Positions 44,761 to 53,955 of a DNA stretch of 64,000 nucleotides are shown piece after piece (position 1 is the stretch's first letter; each line of letters begins with the position of its first letter). The stretch lies in NCBI RefSeq assembly GCF_034424625.1, contig NZ_CP139976.1, positions 2,728,001 through 2,792,000 on the forward strand, given 5' to 3'. The DNA comes from Janthinobacterium lividum. Its GTDB lineage: Bacteria; Pseudomonadota; Gammaproteobacteria; Burkholderiales; Burkholderiaceae_D. The translations under genes and the position numbers were made by a program. Below the pieces are notes generated by a model. That model was not told the DNA's origin. It worked only from the letters and a program-made list of their open reading frames with translations, and did no database searches.

Positions 44761-47700
44761 ATGCATACTCCCGTCACGCCCGGCCTCCTCATCCTGCATG
44801 GCAACCAGCTGGAACAGCTGCGCGCCGCTGTCTTCCAGTGGCTGCGCCAGCATCCGCTGGCGCCCCTGGAAACGGATATCTTCCTGGTGCAGTCAAACGG
44901 CGTGGCCGAGTGGCTGAAGATCGCCCTGGCCGAGGAGATGGGCGTGTGCGCCGCCACGCGCATCGCGCTGCCGGCGCGCCTGCTATGGGAAAGCTACCGG
45001 GGCATGCTGGGGCGCGAGCGCGTCCCGCGCGTGTCGCCGTTCGATAAGTCCCCGCTGACGTGGCGTTTGATGCGCTTGTTGCCGTCCTTGCTGACCGACC
45101 CGGTCTTCGCGCCGCTGCGCTACTTCCTTGCCGATGGCGATAGCGAACGCCGGCTGCAGCTGGCCGAGCGCCTGGCCGATTTGTTCGACCAGTACCAGGT
45201 CTACCGCGCCGACTGGCTGGCCGATTGGGCGGCCGGGCGCGACCAGTTGCGCACGGCGCGCGGCGAAGCGATTGTTTTGAAGGATGACCAGCGCTGGCAG
45301 GCGCAGTTGTGGCGCGCCGTGGCGGCCGACGTGGAGCCGTTCGAGCGCGACACGGGCCGCGCCGATATCCACGACGCCTTCCTGGCGGCGATCGCCGCCG
45401 GCGAAGCGCCTGCCGGCAAGCTGCCGCGCCGTGTCGTGCTGTTTGGCGTGTCGGCGCTGCCGTACCAGACCTTGCAGGCGCTGGCCGCGCTGGCGCGCCA
45501 CACGCAGGTGGTGCTGGCCGTACCGAATCCGTGCCAGTTTTACTGGGGCGACATCATCGACGGGCGCGACTTGCTGCGCGCGGAAAACAAGCGCCAGCGC
45601 CAGCGCAACGGCACCGACCTGGCGCAGATTCCGCTGGAAGAACTGCATGCGCACAGCCACCCGCTGCTGGCCAGCTGGGGCAGGCAAGGGCGCGATTTCA
45701 TCCGCATGCTCGACGAATTCGACGAACACGCGCAAGCCGAGGGTCGCGACGACAGCCTGCGCATCGACCTGTTTGGCGAGGAAACGGGCGAGACCCTGCT
45801 GCAGCAGGTGCAGGTGGCCATCCGCGAACTGCGCCCGCTGGCCGAGCATGAGCAGGTGCCGCCCGAGCCAGGCGACCGCTCGATCGAATTCCACGTGGCG
45901 CACAGCGTGCAGCGCGAAGTGGAAGTGCTGCACGACCAGCTACTGGCCATGTTCGCGCACAGCGCCCAGACGGGCTTGCGCCCGCGCGATGTGGTGGTCA
46001 TGGTGCCCGACATCGACACTTTTACGGCCGCCATCCACGCCGTCTTCGGCCAGTACCGGCGCAATGACGAGCGCTTCATCCCGTTCGAGATCGGCGACGT
46101 GAAGGACCGCAGCGTCAATCCGCTGCTCGTCGCGCTCGAGTGGCTGCTGCAGCTGCCGCAGCAGCGCTGCCGCCAGAGCGAAGTGCGCGACTTGCTCGAC
46201 GTGCCGGCGCTGGCGGCCCGCTTCGGCTTGCAGCCGGACGACCTGGTCACCCTGGGCGCGTGGATCGAAGGGGCCGGCGTGCGCTGGGGCCTGGACCAGG
46301 AACACCGCGCCGGCCTGGGGCTGGGCGCGGCCGGCGAGCAGAATGCGTGGATCTTCGGCGTGCGGCGCATGCTGCTCGGCTATGCCAGCGGCAGTGGCGC
46401 CAGCTTTGGCGGCATCGAGCCGTATGCGGAAGTGGGCGGCCTCGATGCGGCGCTGGCGGGGTCCCTTGCGCAGCTGGTCGAGGCGCTGCTGCACTGGCGC
46501 ACCGTGTTGGCCGGCGCGCGCACGCCAACCGAGTGGGGCGTGCAGGCGCGTGTGCTGCTGGCCGCCTTTTTTGACGCCGACGACGAGGGCGACCGTTTGA
46601 CCCTGGCCCAGCTGGAAGGCGCCTTGCAGGGCTGGCTGGAAACCTGCGAGCACGCGGGCTTTGTCGAGCAGGTGCCGCTGTCCGTGCTGCGCGTGGCGTG
46701 GCTGGGCGCGCTGGACGAGCCGACCCTGAACCATCAATTCGTCTCCGGCGGCGTCACATTTTGTACCCTGATGCCGATGCGCGCCGTGCCGTTCCGCGTC
46801 GTCTGCCTGCTGGGCATGAACGATGGCGATTTCCCGCGCCGCGCGCAGAAGGCCGATTTCGACTTGCTGGCGCTGCCCGGCATGGCGCGCCCCGGCGACC
46901 GTTCGCGCCGCGACGACGACCGCTACCTGATGCTCGAAGCCTTGCTGGCCGCGCGCGACAAACTGTACGTGAGCTGGGTGGGGCGCAATGTGCGCGACAA
47001 TTCCGAGCAGCCGCCGTCCGTGCTGGTGTCGCAGCTGCGCGATTACCTGGCCGCCGGCTGGTCGCTGGACCGGCACCTTGCATCGCTGACCACCGAGCAT
47101 GCGCTGCAGCCGTTCAGCCGCCGCTATTTCGAGGCCGATGGCTTGCTGACCTACGCGCGCGAATGGCGTGTCGCGCATGCCGATGCGGATGCGCAGGCCG
47201 CCGTGCTGCCGCTGGGTCCTTACGAGCTCGATCCCGGCACGCGGCTGAAGCTGGGCGAGCTGGCCAGCTTTTTGCGCCAGCCCGTCAAATACTTTTTCCG
47301 CCGCCGCTTGAGCGTGTATTTCGCCGATGCGGCCATGCTGGGCGAGGATGAAGAGCCGTTCGGCCTGAACGCGCTCGAGCGCTATCTGCTGGAAGACACC
47401 ATGCTGGACGACGGCGGCGCCGTTGAAGCGCTCGATGACGTGCGCGCCAGCCTGGAAGCGCGCGCGGAAAAGCTGGCGCGCGAAGGCGTGCTCCCGATTG
47501 GCCTGATCGGGCGGCAAGTGCAGGCGCAATTGGTCGAGGCGCTGGTGCCCGTGCGCAGCGCGTGGCTGTCGCTGCGCGCCTCGTTCCCGCTGGCGGCCGA
47601 GAAGCGCGCCATCAACTTGCCGTTTGGCGAGCTGCAGATCGACGACTGGCTCGACAAATTGTGCAGCAACGGGCAGGACACGGCCTGGCTGATGCAGATT

Positions 47701-48180
47701 TCCTCGAAGGTGACGGACAAGGGCGGCCTGGCGCGCGGGGACAAGCTGATGCTGATGTGGCTGCGCCAGCTGGCCGCCGCCGCCCTCGGCTTTCCCGTTA
47801 CCGGCTACCTGGTGGCGCGCGACGCCATCGTCAGCATGGCGCCGCTCGATCCAGCCACGTCGCGCGATGCGCTGGCCATCTTGCTGGCGCTGTGGCGCGA
47901 AGGCATGAACCATCCGCTGCCGACGGCGTGCAAGACGGGCCTGGCGCTGGTGCAGCAGGGCGACCCGCGCGCCATCTATGATGGCGGTTTTGAACTGTCT
48001 GGCGAGCGCGAAGAACTGTGCCTGGCGCGCCTGTGGCCCGAGTTTTCCGCATTGGCCGCGGAAGAAGCCTGGGAAGACTGCACGCGCGAGCTGTATGGCC
48101 CGCTGGCCGACTGGCTGCAAGAACACATCACGATCGACCCTATCAGCGCGCCCTTCGATGGCGCGGGAGAAGAACCATGA
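44761..48180 (+). CDS. recC: Exodeoxyribonuclease V subunit gamma
   Basis: RecC (1139 aa) recognises Chi and splits the DNA ends in the RecBCD complex. The inactive helicase-like fold begins LILHGNQLEQLRAAVFQWLRQHPLAPLETDIFLVQSNGVAEWLK, characteristic of RecC, with SPFDKSPLTWRLMRLLP, HVAHSVQREVEVLHDQLLAMF and GVTFCTLMPMRAVPFRVVCLLGMNDGDFPR. Length is normal. Its stop overlaps the recB start (ATGA). RecBCD repairs double-strand breaks and degrades foreign linear DNA. Confidence 0.95.
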   Translation: MHTPVTPGLLILHGNQLEQLRAAVFQWLRQHPLAPLETDIFLVQSNGVAEWLKIALAEEMGVCAATRIALPARLLWESYRGMLGRERVPRVSPFDKSPLTWRLMRLLPSLLTDPVFAPLRYFLADGDSERRLQLAERLADLFDQYQVYRADWLADWAAGRDQLRTARGEAIVLKDDQRWQAQLWRAVAADVEPFERDTGRADIHDAFLAAIAAGEAPAGKLPRRVVLFGVSALPYQTLQALAALARHTQVVLAVPNPCQFYWGDIIDGRDLLRAENKRQRQRNGTDLAQIPLEELHAHSHPLLASWGRQGRDFIRMLDEFDEHAQAEGRDDSLRIDLFGEETGETLLQQVQVAIRELRPLAEHEQVPPEPGDRSIEFHVAHSVQREVEVLHDQLLAMFAHSAQTGLRPRDVVVMVPDIDTFTAAIHAVFGQYRRNDERFIPFEIGDVKDRSVNPLLVALEWLLQLPQQRCRQSEVRDLLDVPALAARFGLQPDDLVTLGAWIEGAGVRWGLDQEHRAGLGLGAAGEQNAWIFGVRRMLLGYASGSGASFGGIEPYAEVGGLDAALAGSLAQLVEALLHWRTVLAGARTPTEWGVQARVLLAAFFDADDEGDRLTLAQLEGALQGWLETCEHAGFVEQVPLSVLRVAWLGALDEPTLNHQFVSGGVTFCTLMPMRAVPFRVVCLLGMNDGDFPRRAQKADFDLLALPGMARPGDRSRRDDDRYLMLEALLAARDKLYVSWVGRNVRDNSEQPPSVLVSQLRDYLAAGWSLDRHLASLTTEHALQPFSRRYFEADGLLTYAREWRVAHADADAQAAVLPLGPYELDPGTRLKLGELASFLRQPVKYFFRRRLSVYFADAAMLGEDEEPFGLNALERYLLEDTMLDDGGAVEALDDVRASLEARAEKLAREGVLPIGLIGRQVQAQLVEALVPVRSAWLSLRASFPLAAEKRAINLPFGELQIDDWLDKLCSNGQDTAWLMQISSKVTDKGGLARGDKLMLMWLRQLAAAALGFPVTGYLVARDAIVSMAPLDPATSRDALAILLALWREGMNHPLPTACKTGLALVQQGDPRAIYDGGFELSGEREELCLARLWPEFSALAAEEAWEDCTRELYGPLADWLQEHITIDPISAPFDGAGEEP

Positions 48181-51100
48181 CGAGCCATCTGCTCAACCCC
48201 CTGGCGTTCCCGCTGCACGGCTCGCGCCTGATCGAAGCCTCGGCCGGCACGGGCAAGACCTGGACCATCGCCGCGCTGTACGTGCGGCTCGTGCTGGGGC
48301 ATGGCGACGACGACAGCCGTTTTACGCGTCCCTTGCTGCCGGCCGACATCCTCGTGATGACGTTTACCCGCGCCGCCACGCGCGAATTGTCGAACCGCGT
48401 GCGCGAGCGCCTGATCGAAGCGGCCGCCTATTTTCGCCACGAATTTGGCATTGAATCCGGCGGCAGCGACCCCTTTCTCGACGCCTTGCTCGAGTCCTAT
48501 CCGGACGAGAGCGAACGGCAAAAGGCCGCGCACCGGCTGATGCTGGCCGCCGAGACGATGGATGAAGCGGCCATTTTCACCATCGACGCCTGGTGCCAGC
48601 GCATGCTGCGCGAGCACGCGTTCGACAGCGGCAGCCTGTTCGACGAAGAACTGGTCAGCGACGAGCAAGCCCTGTTCGAGGATGCGGCCCACGATTACTG
48701 GCGCCAGCAAGTCTATCCCTTGCCGCCGCAGGCGCTCGACGTGCTGCTGGCCTGCTGGCCCGACGTGGGGGCGCTGAAGAAGGGCGCGCGCGAGCTGGCG
48801 CGCCGCGCGGACATCATGGGCATGGCGGACGAGGAGCCATTATCCGCGCTGATCGCGCGCGAACAGCGGGCGCTGGCCGCGCAGCTGGCCACCCTGAAGG
48901 CGGGATGGGTCGAGCGCGTGGACCAGATGGCCGCCTGGATCAACGACCACCGCGCCGCCAATCCCAAGTGTTTTAACGGCGTCAAGATGAAGCCGGAGAA
49001 CCTGGCGAAGTGGTTCGATGGCTTGCGCCGCTGGGCGCAAGACCCGCTGCTGCTGCAGCCGGCCATCACGGCCAAGGCGTGGGAGAGATTGACGCCGTTC
49101 GGCATCGAGGATGCGTTTGCCAAGAGTTTCACGGCCCAGGTGCCCGAGTGCTTCGAGCATACGGAAGGGCTGGGCATCGCCCTGGCGGGCCTCACGCCGC
49201 TGGCGCACAAGCTGCACCTGCATGCTGCGGCGGCCATCGCGCGGCGCATGGACCAGCTAAAACGCCAGTCGCGCCAGTTCGGCTTTGCCGACATGCTGCA
49301 GCGCCTGCACGACGCGCTGGCCGGCGAGAATGGCACGGCCCTGCGCCAGCGCATCATCGACCAGTATCCGCTGGCCATGGTCGATGAATTCCAGGATACG
49401 GCGCCCGCCCAGTACCAGATTTTCAATCTGCTGTACCGCATTGCCGACAACGATCCGGCCCTGGGCCTGTTCCTGATCGGCGACCCGAAACAGTCGATCT
49501 ACGGCTTTCGCGGCGCCGACATCCAGAGCTACCTGGCGGCGCGGCGCGCGACGACGGGACGCCACTACCAGCTGGGCACCAACTACCGTTCGACGGCGCC
49601 CCTGGTGGCGGCCGTCAACCAGCTGTTCCTGCACGCCGAGCGCGCCGAAGTGCCGCTTGGTGCCTTCCGCTACCGGAAAAATGGCGAGAACCCGCTGCCG
49701 TTCGAAGCCGTCGATGCCAAGGGCCGCGCCGAATACCTGGTGAACGCCAGCGGCCCGCTGCCGGCCCTGCTGGCCGCCTGCGCCAGCGATGAAGGGCTGC
49801 GCGGCGACAGCTACCGCGAGTATTTCGCGCAGCACTGCGCCGAACATATCGTCGCCATGCTGGGCGATGCGCAAGCCGGTTTTACTGGCCCCGACGGTTT
49901 TACGCGCCTGCAGCCGGCCGATATCGCCATCCTCGTGCGCGACCGCAAGGAAGCGGCGGCCATCCGCCGCGCGCTGGCGCGCCGCCGGGTCGCCAGCGTG
50001 TACCTGTCCGACAAGGATTCCGTCGTCGACAGCGAGGAAGCGCAAGATGTGCTGCGCTGGCTGGCGGCGCTGGCCAATCCGCTCGACGGGGGACTGGCGC
50101 GCGCCGCCTTTGCCACGCGCACCATCGGCCTGTCGCTGGGCGAGCTGGCGCGCCTGTCCAGCGATGAACTGGAATGGGAACGCCGCGTCGAGCAGTTGAA
50201 GGCCTTGCACCTGATCTGGCAGCGCCAGGGCGTGCTGGCCATGCTGCGCCGCTTCATCCACGAGCTGCAATTGCCCGCCATGCTGCTGCAGCAGACGGGC
50301 GGCGAGCGGCGGCTGACGAATCTGCTGCACCTGGCCGAACTGCTGCAATCGGCCAGCCGCCAGCTCGATGGCGAGCAGGCGCTGATACGCTGGCTGGCCG
50401 AGCAGATCGCCGGCGAAGGCGAGGGCGGCGACGAGCGCGTGCTGCGCCTGGAAAGTGATGCGGAGCTGGTCAAGGTCATCACCGTGCACAAATCCAAGGG
50501 ACTCGAATATCCGCTGGTCTATTTACCGTTTGCCGTCACGGCGCGCAAGGTGGACAAACGCAACCGCAGCTTCTTCGACTATGCGGGCGAGGATGGCGAA
50601 CGCCGCCTCGACCTGTCCTTGTCCGACGAGGCCATGGCGGCGGTCGAAGAGGCGCGCATAGAGGAAGACTTGCGCCTGCTGTATGTGGCGCTGACGCGCG
50701 CGCGCCACTTCCTGTGGCTGGGCGTGGCCGCCCAGGCGGCGCGCAAGGCGGGCGAGAACACCTTGCACGAATCGGCGCTCGGCTACCTGCTGACGGGCGG
50801 CGACAAGCTGCCGGCGGAGCAGCTGCTGCTGCGCTGGCAGCAGGTGGCGGGCAGCTGCGACGCCATCTACGTGGCTTCTTTGGCGCAGCCCGATGCCTGC
50901 ACGGTGCTGGACCGGGTCGAGCGGCGCCCCGAGCTGCGTCCGGCGCCCGTGTTCGCGGGCGAGTTCGAGCGCGACTGGTCGGTGGGCAGCTTTACGTCGC
51001 TGACGCGCCAGATCGGTGCCGTGGCGGCCGCGCACGTGCCGCAACGGGCGCTGGAGGAAACCCTGCTGGAAGATGGCACGGCTGTCGCCGTGACTTCGCA

Positions 51101-51848
51101 GATGCACATGGGCGACGCGCCATGGCACCGCTTCCCGCGTGGCTCCGTGCCCGGCAATTTCCTGCACGAGCAGCTCGAGTGGATGGGCAGCGAAGGTTTT
51201 GACAGCGTCCACGACGAGCACTTCAATACCCGTCTGGCCGCGCGCTGCGAGCGGGCCGGCTGGGGCCATCGCCAGGAAGACGCCATCGCCTGGCTCAGGG
51301 AAATCGCCCTCACGCCGTTGCCGCTGCTCGATGCGTCGCTGTCGCAGCTCGATAGCACCCTGTCCGAGATGGAGTTCTGGTTCCCCAGCGAGCATTTGTC
51401 CACGGGGGCGCTTGATCAGCTGTGCACGCGCTTGCTGCTCGATGGCGCGCCGCGTCCCGTGCTGCCGCGGCGCCAGCTGCACGGCATGCTGAAAGGCTTT
51501 GCCGACCTGGTCATCGAAAGGGATGGCCGCTACTGGGTGCTCGACTACAAGTCGAATGCGCTGGGCGCCAACGACGGTGCCTACCACACGCAGGCGCTGG
51601 CGGCCGGCATGGCGCAGCACCGCTACGACATCCAGGGCGCCATCTACATGCTGGCCCTGCACCGGCTGCTGAAAAGCCGGCTCGGTGATGCCTATGATGC
51701 GGCTGAGCACCTGGGCGGCGCCATCTTCCTGTTCTTGCGCGGCATAGCGAATGCGGATACACATGGCTGCTACTGGCTGGCGCCGCAGCTGGAATTGCTG
51801 GACGGCCTCGATCAACTGTTAGAAGAAACGGAACACCATGCAGCATGA
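48177..51848 (+). CDS. recB: Exodeoxyribonuclease V subunit beta
   Basis: RecB (1223 aa), the 3'-5' helicase and nuclease. Walker A EASAGTGKTWTIAALYVR at 20-37; motif II VDEFQDTAP; motif III LIGDPKQSIYGFRGADI; motif V/VI VITVHKSKGLEYPLVYLPF and LLYVALTRARHFLWLG. The C-terminal nuclease carries GFADLVIERDGRYWVLDYKSN with the catalytic Asp and Lys (VLDYKS near 1120). The start at 48177 follows a longer open frame that is antiframe to recC. It overlaps recD by 11 bases. Confidence 0.95.
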   Translation: MTSHLLNPLAFPLHGSRLIEASAGTGKTWTIAALYVRLVLGHGDDDSRFTRPLLPADILVMTFTRAATRELSNRVRERLIEAAAYFRHEFGIESGGSDPFLDALLESYPDESERQKAAHRLMLAAETMDEAAIFTIDAWCQRMLREHAFDSGSLFDEELVSDEQALFEDAAHDYWRQQVYPLPPQALDVLLACWPDVGALKKGARELARRADIMGMADEEPLSALIAREQRALAAQLATLKAGWVERVDQMAAWINDHRAANPKCFNGVKMKPENLAKWFDGLRRWAQDPLLLQPAITAKAWERLTPFGIEDAFAKSFTAQVPECFEHTEGLGIALAGLTPLAHKLHLHAAAAIARRMDQLKRQSRQFGFADMLQRLHDALAGENGTALRQRIIDQYPLAMVDEFQDTAPAQYQIFNLLYRIADNDPALGLFLIGDPKQSIYGFRGADIQSYLAARRATTGRHYQLGTNYRSTAPLVAAVNQLFLHAERAEVPLGAFRYRKNGENPLPFEAVDAKGRAEYLVNASGPLPALLAACASDEGLRGDSYREYFAQHCAEHIVAMLGDAQAGFTGPDGFTRLQPADIAILVRDRKEAAAIRRALARRRVASVYLSDKDSVVDSEEAQDVLRWLAALANPLDGGLARAAFATRTIGLSLGELARLSSDELEWERRVEQLKALHLIWQRQGVLAMLRRFIHELQLPAMLLQQTGGERRLTNLLHLAELLQSASRQLDGEQALIRWLAEQIAGEGEGGDERVLRLESDAELVKVITVHKSKGLEYPLVYLPFAVTARKVDKRNRSFFDYAGEDGERRLDLSLSDEAMAAVEEARIEEDLRLLYVALTRARHFLWLGVAAQAARKAGENTLHESALGYLLTGGDKLPAEQLLLRWQQVAGSCDAIYVASLAQPDACTVLDRVERRPELRPAPVFAGEFERDWSVGSFTSLTRQIGAVAAAHVPQRALEETLLEDGTAVAVTSQMHMGDAPWHRFPRGSVPGNFLHEQLEWMGSEGFDSVHDEHFNTRLAARCERAGWGHRQEDAIAWLREIALTPLPLLDASLSQLDSTLSEMEFWFPSEHLSTGALDQLCTRLLLDGAPRPVLPRRQLHGMLKGFADLVIERDGRYWVLDYKSNALGANDGAYHTQALAAGMAQHRYDIQGAIYMLALHRLLKSRLGDAYDAAEHLGGAIFLFLRGIANADTHGCYWLAPQLELLDGLDQLLEETEHHAA

Positions 51849-53796
51849 CGCACAGATGAACGCCTTGTTTGCCCATGTCGACGGCATCGCCGAGAATGGC
51901 CATCTGCGCCGCCTGAGCGCCGCCTTTGCCCGTTTCATCGCCAGCCTGGACGAGAATGCGCCGCATGCGCCCGCCGTGGCCGTGGCGTGCGTGGTGCTGT
52001 CCGAGCTGGAAGGACGGGGGCACAGCTGTTTGATGCTGTTTGAGCTGGCCAGCGAACCGTCGCAGTTGCTGGGCTGGAGCGAGGAGCTGTGGCATGCCGT
52101 GCTGGCCGTCTCCGGTCCGCTGCCGGACAGCGTCGATGGCTGGCGCGCGCTGCTGGCCGGCGCGCCGCAAGTGTGGCAGGTCGGTGCGGCCGATGCGCGC
52201 CAGCCGCTGGTGCTCGATGGCGACCGTTTGTATCTGCGCCGCTACTGGCGCGACGAAAGCCTGGTGGGCGAGAAAATCGCCCTCCGCGCACAGGATTTGA
52301 TTGATCCCCCGCTGGCGCAGGTGCGGCAATGGCTCGACATCCTGTTCGACCAGCCCGCGCAGGATGGTGGCCCGGACTGGCAAAAAGTGGCGTGCGCGAT
52401 CGCCCTGCGCGGCAAGGTGGCCATCATCACGGGCGGGCCGGGGACGGGCAAGACGTACACGGTGGCGAGCCTGTTGACACTGCTGTTTGCCGTCTCGCCG
52501 CAGCCGGAGCAGCTGCGCATCGCGCTGGCCGCGCCGACGGGCAAGGCGGCCGCTCGCCTGAAACAGTCGATCGACAAGGCGCTGGAAGGCTTGGCGGCGA
52601 AGGCGGGCGATGCCTTGCCCCTGCAGGAACTGGCGCGGCGCATGGGGGCGGCCCGCACCCTGCATAGTTTGCTGGGTGCGCGGCCCGAGACGCGCGCCTT
52701 TGCCCATCACGCGGGCAATCCGCTCGACGTCGATGTGCTGATCGTCGATGAAGCGTCGATGGTGCACCTGGAGATGATGGCCAGCGTGCTCGATGCCTTG
52801 CCGTCCACGGCGATCCTGATACTGCTCGGCGACAAGGACCAACTGGCGTCCGTGGAAGCGGGCGCCGTGCTGGGCGACTTGTGCCACGACGCGCAGGCGG
52901 GCGGCTACACGGACGCCACCATCGCGTATGCGCAGGCGGCCAGCGGCGTGGCCATACCCGCTGATTTTGCCGGTGCCGCCGGCGCGCTGGCGCAGCAGAC
53001 GGTGATGCTGCGCCACAGCCACCGCTTCAGCGGTCCGATCGGCGAGCTGGCGCTGGCCGTGAATGGCGGCAGGCCCGATCTGGCCAAAGCGTGCTTCGCC
53101 GGCGACAGCGGCGGCCAGCTGGCGTGGAGCGTGCCGGCGCAGCAGGAAGACGTGCTGCGCCTGGCCTTGCGCGGACGCGCCGACGCACCGGGCGGCTACC
53201 AGCCTTACCTGGAACTGGTGAATGCGGGCGGCGAAGGCTACGCGCAGCATGACGACTGGGTGCGCGCCGTGCTGCACAGTTTTGAATCGTTCCGCATCCT
53301 GTGCGCCGTGCGCGAAGGCGAGTGGGGCGTGGCGGGCCTGAACACGGCCATCGAACTGCGGCTGGAAAAGGATGGCTTGATACGCCGCAGCGAATGGTAT
53401 GTGGGCCGTCCCGTGATGGTCACGCGCAACGACTACGGCACCGGCGTGTTCAATGGCGATATCGGCTTGACCTTGCGCGATCCTGCGCGGCCCGGTTCCC
53501 TGCGCGTGTATTTTTTGGAGGGCGAGAATGTGCGCAGCGTGCTGGCCACGCGCCTGCGCCACGTGGAGACGGCGTTCGCCATGACGGTGCACAAATCGCA
53601 GGGCTCGGAATTTCGCCACACGGTGCTGGTGCTGCCGCAGGAAGGCGGCGCCATGCTGGCGTGCGAACTGGTCTACACGGGCATCACGCGCGCGCGCGAC
53701 TTCTTTACCCTCGTCTCGCCCACGCAGGCCGTGCTGTTCGACGCGATCCTGCGCCGCACGCAGCGGGCCAGCGGCTTGAGGGGGCTGATCCGCTGA
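51838..53796 (+). CDS. recD: Exodeoxyribonuclease V subunit alpha
   Basis: RecD (652 aa), the 5'-3' helicase. Walker A TGGPGTGKTYTVASLLTLL near 198-208, LAAPTGKAAARLKQSI, motif II VLIVDEASMVHLEMM, LLGDKDQLASVEAGAVLGDLC, and motif VI FAMTVHKSQGSEFRHTVLVLP with the ending LVYTGITRARDFFTLV. Normal size. It follows recB with an 11-base overlap; ATG 51856 is a second possible start. The order recC-recB-recD differs from E. coli, where ptrA separates recC and recB. Confidence 0.95.
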   Translation: MQHDAQMNALFAHVDGIAENGHLRRLSAAFARFIASLDENAPHAPAVAVACVVLSELEGRGHSCLMLFELASEPSQLLGWSEELWHAVLAVSGPLPDSVDGWRALLAGAPQVWQVGAADARQPLVLDGDRLYLRRYWRDESLVGEKIALRAQDLIDPPLAQVRQWLDILFDQPAQDGGPDWQKVACAIALRGKVAIITGGPGTGKTYTVASLLTLLFAVSPQPEQLRIALAAPTGKAAARLKQSIDKALEGLAAKAGDALPLQELARRMGAARTLHSLLGARPETRAFAHHAGNPLDVDVLIVDEASMVHLEMMASVLDALPSTAILILLGDKDQLASVEAGAVLGDLCHDAQAGGYTDATIAYAQAASGVAIPADFAGAAGALAQQTVMLRHSHRFSGPIGELALAVNGGRPDLAKACFAGDSGGQLAWSVPAQQEDVLRLALRGRADAPGGYQPYLELVNAGGEGYAQHDDWVRAVLHSFESFRILCAVREGEWGVAGLNTAIELRLEKDGLIRRSEWYVGRPVMVTRNDYGTGVFNGDIGLTLRDPARPGSLRVYFLEGENVRSVLATRLRHVETAFAMTVHKSQGSEFRHTVLVLPQEGGAMLACELVYTGITRARDFFTLVSPTQAVLFDAILRRTQRASGLRGLIR

Positions 53797-53955
53797 TAGG
53801 TTGACAGGGTTCGATAGGTTTCCGCACGGAAATATATGTGTTGTATTCCGAATATTGATGAAAATTGTTCCGATTTTTGTGTGAAAATACTTGCGTAGAG
53901 AAAGCGGTGCAACAGCACTGTTTCACGCCATTAAAATCGAAACGAGGAGTCCATC
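53797..53955 (+). other. Spacer before the chemoreceptor gene
   Basis: The region is AT-rich. TTTCCG-CA-CGGAAA (53819-53832) is a small perfect dyad near the recD end. TTGTTC, 17 bases, TACTTG before the chemoreceptor is a weak sigma-70-like candidate. I saw no flagellar sigma-28 motif, although chemoreceptors often have one. Confidence 0.35.

Noticed and set aside
51511..53619. 702-codon open frame antisense to recB/recD
   Set aside because: Same codon-bias artefact; sense genes carry complete helicase motifs.
53797..53955. Flagellar sigma-28 promoter before the chemoreceptor
   Set aside because: No TAAA-N15-GCCGATAA-like sequence could be found.
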